Shown piece after piece: positions 8,906 to 23,479 of a DNA stretch of 23,479 bases. Origin of the DNA: Amphimedon queenslandica. Lineage: Eukaryota; Porifera; Demospongiae; Haplosclerida; Niphatidae. Where the stretch lies: contig NW_003546566.1 of the NCBI RefSeq assembly GCF_000090795.2, positions 87,158 through 110,636 of the forward strand, given 5' to 3'. The notes beneath the pieces were generated by a model that was not told where the DNA came from, made no database searches, and worked only from the letters and a program-made list of their open reading frames with translations. The number at the start of each line of letters is the position of its first letter. Positions within the stretch are counted from its first letter, which is position 1. The position numbers and the translations under genes are program-made.

Positions 8906-10658
8906 CTAGTGGAGGTTGTGCCATTCGGCTATGTGTTTTCCAGGAGCTGTGATGACATCATTCCAATGCCTCAACTGATCGCCGGTTGAGTCAGGGCCTA
9001 GTCTTATCATACCCAGCTCCCGTAAGCGGCTGTGTTTATTTTCGTTGTATATCAGGACTGTTATCTTGATATCTCTAATGTTCTCCATGCCTACAGTACA
9101 GGAAACTGCCTCGTTGAATATCGGATTAGTGCTGTTTGATTTCTTTTTAGTTTTCAGTTTAGTGAGAATGCGATTCTTTAGCTCCACGCATACTTTAGCG
9201 ACTGGGTCTAAAGAAAAGACAGAAAATAATAATACTGAAATCTTGCTATTCACAGGAAACTACTCTCATTCGTTACAGTGCATGGCATTTTTACCTGTTT
9301 CACTGCGATTATTATTAAGATCTTTAGCACGTAGTATAATAAAACTCAGCTTTCTATTGTCAGGATCAAAACACATTGACAGCAGTATAGTCCCTTTACT
9401 CTCCTGCTGGTCCTACAAACACCAATAGAAGATTAACTTTTTATATTCTTTGATATAGGACAAGAGTATTATACATACTGATATAGGTGAGTAGCTTTTT
9501 TTTGAACACTCAATTTACACGTCAAAGTGTAAACAAGGTGTCAAAACAACTTGTAATTTTAAAACAATAATAATGGATAGTACTTACTGGAGGTGTAAGT
9601 GGTAACGAGGCGTTCACTTCACCATTGATAAAGTCCAATTGCTTCAGAGCTAGTTCGGCTTTACCTAAGAGGACGTGTTTACCAAAAGCTTTATAATCCA
9701 ATGCTTCGACATGCAGTATAGTGTCCAGCAGTTCCTCCTGGCTCACGTTACTATATTTTATCTCTTCCTCAAATATCGGAGCAGAGCTTCGTCTCTCTGT
9801 GCGGGTCTTTGAGGTTCGTCTAGGGCTCCTTCTCTCAGGGTTTGTGGGTGTGAAATAAACTCGGACGTAAGCATCAACTTCGTTACCATCGTCACGAAAA
9901 GGGAGCGAGTCAACTTTTAGTATTTTAATGATGAGGTCAGCACTGACGGTGATATCGTACCGAACGGTGAAGAAGACTTCCGGAGTCTTGCCGCTGTTTG
10001 GTGATGCTACGGTGCTGGTCGGAGGAGCAGGGAGGACATAGGCCGCCGGTGACCCGGTACGATGGGAAGGAAGTGGCGATGGGTCACGGAGTTCTCCTTC
10101 GCTTGTAGCACCTGCTGAATTCTCAGAATCAAACGTCTCACCACGTCGTATCACACGTCCCCCACGTCTATGTCCTTTTCTTTTCTTATGCTGCTGTCTC
10201 CCTGTGTCTTCTCTAGCAGAAGATGCAGGCTCATATGGTTTTGGTTGTGACATTGGATTGGGTATGAACGGGTAACGCTCACGGAATTTAGGACTGCTGA
10301 TTTCAGGCTGGCTGATCTGTGATGCTGTTGTGAAAGGTTGTATGCTGCTGGTATCAAAGCGATCCAGACTAGGAGGGAATGGGAGTCGCTTGGTGCTGCC
10401 ACCACCGCCGAAAGCTTTATTCAAATTATCGATGGAGTCTTTGGTCGGTACGGGACGATAGGGAACTCTTTTGCCCTGTTGGATCATATGCCTCCTCTTC
10501 ACTGCACAGTAAATGAGTATTGTTAGTCCAATAGCTGCTACAGTGAGTAGAACTATTACAAGGACAGCGGCTAATATCACAAGGTCATCGCTTCTGTCAG
10601 AAGATGGTAGAGTGCTCACTGTAGAAGAACTAGAACTTCCAGGCTGGCTGGTATTCAT
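8906..10658 (-). CDS. Synaptotagmin-like tandem-C2 membrane protein
   Basis: Three exons: 10658-9588, 9412-9295 and 9207-8906, summing to 496 aa. The start is ATG 10658-10656; the open frame extends further up but only to a GTG. Residues 1-25 are a Ser-rich N-terminus without a signal peptide. Residues 26-53 form one hydrophobic segment (VILAAVLVIVLLTVAAIGLT) followed by KRRHM, the N-out topology of synaptotagmins. A Pro/Ser-rich linker includes a basic cluster (KKRKGHRRGGRVIRRG). C2A spans about 227-350 and C2B about 362-496. C2B has a polybasic strand (LKTKKKSN) and ends in EWHNLH, the WHxL motif of synaptotagmin C2B tails. Most Ca2+-coordinating Asp residues are missing: loop 3 of C2B reads LIYNENKHSRLRELG, and C2A keeps VDAYVRV and ALDYKAFG. 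So Ca2+-independent membrane trafficking is inferred. It could also be a divergent synaptotagmin-related protein rather than an orthologue of a numbered family member. Confidence 0.88.
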
Positions 10659-10862
10659 GACACTCTCCCCTCTCCTCCTTTCTCTCTCTATCTCATAATT
10701 CTGCACTTTTTAACGGGAGAAGCCCCATAAGTATTACCGACAATAACATGCCAATTATTATAAAATTTTATTAATGCAATAATTATTTCTCAGCAAAAAG
10801 GCAAATTGAAAAGTCCCTCTTAATTTTATTGTGTTTCTCCCTATCTCTTTCATTCAATGTGT
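10659..10862 (-). promoter_or_regulatory. NARS1 3' UTR overlapping the synaptotagmin-like promoter region
   Basis: Only 204 bp separate the NARS1 stop from the start codon of the next minus-strand gene. NARS1 3' processing and initiation of the synaptotagmin-like gene must both fit here. A purine-rich leader (GAGAGAGAAAGGAGGAGAGG) precedes the start codon. No TATA box is obvious. Confidence 0.5.
10825..10830 (-). terminator. Candidate NARS1 polyadenylation signal
   Basis: AATAAA on the minus strand 33 bases after the NARS1 stop. A second AATAAA lies at 10772-10767. Confidence 0.6.
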
Positions 10863-21124
<10,262 letters not shown>

Positions 21125-21444
21125 TCTTCAGTAAGTATATGGCACAAGAGAAGGAGGGCACGTGTACAAGAGAATGAATGAAAAAAGAGGACAACGTGAA
21201 AAGGGCCAAGCCAAAATGGTAAGGGACTTCCTCCTTGGTAATGAGTTAATGAATTTAATTAAAATTGTTGATAGTGTTAATACTCAATTCAAGTTTTTTG
21301 CTATAATAATTATTGGTGCAACTTGACATGATACACAAAAAATACATAACTACATTTCTACAAAATGGCACAAATTTACCATCATTCTAGTTGATAATAA
21401 GCAAACAAGGAAGGTAAATGTGATGCATGTTGTTTGCAAAGCCA
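21125..21444 (-). other. Intergenic: NARS1 5' flank and Ig-receptor 3' flank
   Basis: 320 bp between two minus-strand genes. A CACGTG E-box occurs shortly upstream of the NARS1 start codon (in GGCACGTGTACAAG, near 21160). No coding exon and no canonical AATAAA close to the receptor stop were seen. Confidence 0.5.
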
Positions 21445-23074
21445 TCAGTGGAGTGTATCAATATTTTCATATTGTTTCTCTGTTGTTGGTGGACCAGAAA
21501 TCTGTTCATATTCTGGTGTCCGTGATGAATAAGCTAAATTAACATCAACTGGGATATCTTTCAGTCTATCAATTGATCTACCTATAAAGTATAATACACA
21601 CAATCCCATGGTTAAACTAACTTTTATTAATGGATTTCTTATGAAAATAGCAACTGATGATCAAAGCAGCTAATGCTGTTACTATAGATGAGATAATGCA
21701 ACTCACAATCACTGAAGAGACAACTGCAACAACATTACTACTGCATTCACCTATCCATTTAAGCAAATGTTAAGTAGACATTATGATGTTATACGTACAA
21801 GAAGAAATCAGACAAGTAGGAGTTACAGTTGATATTTGAGTCTGGATTTTTGTAGTTTGTATTGATATTATAGCAGTACTACTATATATATTTGATAATA
21901 AAGAAGATACTATAAAATTATTAAGATAAATTGAATTTATGTCAACACAATGACAAACCTTGAGATTCAATAGTGACATTTACTTTTCCACTCTTTACAG
22001 ATCCAGCTCCATTAGTGACTATACACTGGTATGCTCCTACATACTGTTGGGTGAGGGAAGAGATAGTGAGCTCAGAGTAAGAGGATTGTGTGATAACTGT
22101 GATATAAGGATCACTATTAGGATCAAGTAATGAGTCATTATGCTCCCACTTCACATCAATGGAATTATCATAAGTTTCATATGTACAATTGATAACAACA
22201 GGTCCTGTTGTTTGATAAATATAAATAGAAACTGCTGGAAGGCCTGACAAAGATAAACAATAACAAGTCAAATATTTAGATACAATAACTTACTTAGTGG
22301 CTGTACATTAACAGTGACTGTAGTTTCTCTGTTAATGCCTGGTAAATCAATGTGTGTTGATCGGCAAGTATAGCTACCACTAGCTGCTCTGTCAATATTT
22401 ATTAAATTCAAGATTAAAGGAGGATTATTAATGACAGGTGTTAGTTCACTACCATCACTATCATTAATCCATACATAACGTACTGCATTGCCAGTATTAC
22501 CAGGATCAGAACATGTTAATGTTAAATTAGAGCCTTCAATAATATTATTAGCTGTGCCATTAATAGATACTGTTGGGTTCAGAAAGACTATTTTTAAATA
22601 ATTATAAACATATAGGCAAAGCAATTATGCTTAGTTCACCATAATTTCCAAAAGTTATCCTGCTTTGTTGACCAGCAGTTGATGATGAGCATGTTATAGT
22701 ATCACCAACATTAACAAGATCATCAGGATACTCCAGGGTCATACGCATAGTATCAGATGTACTTGATAGATTAACATTTCCATTAAAGTCTCTATCATTC
22801 AGTACAGTACTGCCCTTCCTCCATACACCATCAGAAAAGGTAAAAAAGTTGCCTTCATTAGTAAAGAACCTACATTGAAGGCATAATGGCTCTGTCAATG
22901 GAACATGGATGGTTCTATCATTTAAAATAAAAAAAGAGACGACATCAGGAGGACATTGAGCCACAGTGAAACCTATAATAATGATGAAAATAATTTGCAA
23001 TACAAAAAATTAGACTTCTCACCTACAGATAAGAAGGTTACCATCAAAGGAACAAGTAGATCTATCATATTCAT
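21445..23074 (-). CDS. Three-Ig-domain transmembrane receptor with ITAM-like tail
   Basis: Seven exons: 23074-23023, 22972-22640, 22587-22294, 22243-21959, 21909-21799, 21750-21622 and 21581-21445, giving 446 aa. All introns are phase 1. The signal peptide starts MNMIDLLVPLMVTFLSVGFT and is split by intron 1. Ig1 (about 23-127) is divergent (CLQCRFF ... DTITCSS). Ig2 (129-226) has NLTLTC ... ASGSYTC. Ig3 (227-321) has VVINC, DVKW and VGAYQC, the canonical C-W-Y-C pattern. A Ser/Thr-rich stalk (322-358) is followed by a membrane helix at about 365-394, then HKK. The tail (395-446) has Y419, Y426 (YEQI) and Y439 (YENI), with nine residues between the two YxxI motifs. Many NxS/T glycosylation sites are present. 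It is probably a cell-surface recognition or adhesion receptor signalling through Src-family and Syk-type or Grb2 SH2 domains; the signalling part is inference. The stalk exon is the least certain. Confidence 0.85.
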
Positions 23075-23479
23075 CTTTGTTTATAACTCAAATTGATTCT
23101 ATCAGACACTCCTACAACTGTTATTTTATTTGCAATAAACATAATAATGATACAAAAAATGATAATGAACTACAAACACAAAATATACTAATAATAAAAA
23201 TAAAAGTAAAAAATTAATTGGAATAGTTTTTGTCACCATACTCATCCCCGTTGATGCCTATAGAAATAGCAAAATATAATCAAAATAGCTAATGTAGATA
23301 TAATACAAGTAAGTCTGATAACTAACAGCAGCTGAAAAATTTAATTGTACATAGAGTACATTATCAATGATCGTACACCATCAATTTTCGGACACTTGTT
23401 TTAGGAAAACTATACATTGCCATCTCATGAAACTGCAAAGTATTATAGCAATAGTTATCCTTTATTTGCGTGACAAAAC
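23075..23479. other. 5' flank of the Ig receptor; no further gene recognised
   Basis: 405 bp of AT-rich sequence up to the window edge. It should include the receptor promoter. No splice-consistent coding exon was recognised on either strand. Confidence 0.5.

Noticed and set aside
21445..21581. ITIM reading of the Ig-receptor tail
   Set aside because: The ITIM needs S/I/V/L two residues before the Tyr; here these positions are P424 and K437, so an ITAM-like reading fits better.

Overview
The window is eukaryotic nuclear DNA: AT-rich, with intron-dense protein genes, GT-AG introns that are mostly short, metazoan gene families and several small TA-flanked inverted-repeat elements. The tight packing, the nested genes, a death-domain protein and an immunoglobulin receptor next to a synaptotagmin-like gene suggest an early-branching animal. 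A demosponge of the Amphimedon type fits best; that is inference from style and families, not from a marker sequence.

Layout, left to right. (1) 1-302, minus: the 5' end of an astacin-type secreted metalloprotease that runs off the left edge. (2) 965-1752, minus: complete three-exon ribosomal protein eL36 gene (RPL36). (3) 1753-1837: an 85-bp shared promoter with a perfect 16-bp NRF1-type palindrome and an E-box. (4) 1838-8313, plus: complete 14-exon CCT3 (chaperonin gamma), with an unrecognised uninterrupted 305-codon gene nested in intron 6 on the same strand. (5) 8906-10658, minus: three-exon synaptotagmin-like gene (one membrane segment, two C2 domains, C-terminal WHNL). (6) 10863-21124, minus: complete 22-exon cytosolic asparaginyl-tRNA synthetase (NARS1). 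Its intron 6 carries a complete three-exon death-domain gene on the opposite strand (17098-18782), and its intron 1 carries a small inverted-repeat element with a coding fragment. (7) 21445-23074, minus: a seven-exon three-Ig-domain membrane receptor whose tail carries paired YxxI motifs spaced like an ITAM.

Three housekeeping genes (translation, protein folding, tRNA charging) alternate with surface, secreted and signalling genes. The introns are loaded with repeats: at least four families of TA-flanked MITE-like elements, a dispersed repeat present in introns of both CCT3 and NARS1 in both orientations, and several microsatellites. Exon models were built by hand from splice sites, reading phase and family conservation. 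Exon lengths sum to whole codons for every complete gene: 113 aa (RPL36), 541 (CCT3), 496 (synaptotagmin-like), 554 (NARS1), 352 (death-domain) and 446 (Ig receptor). No tRNA, rRNA, CRISPR array or prokaryotic signal was seen.
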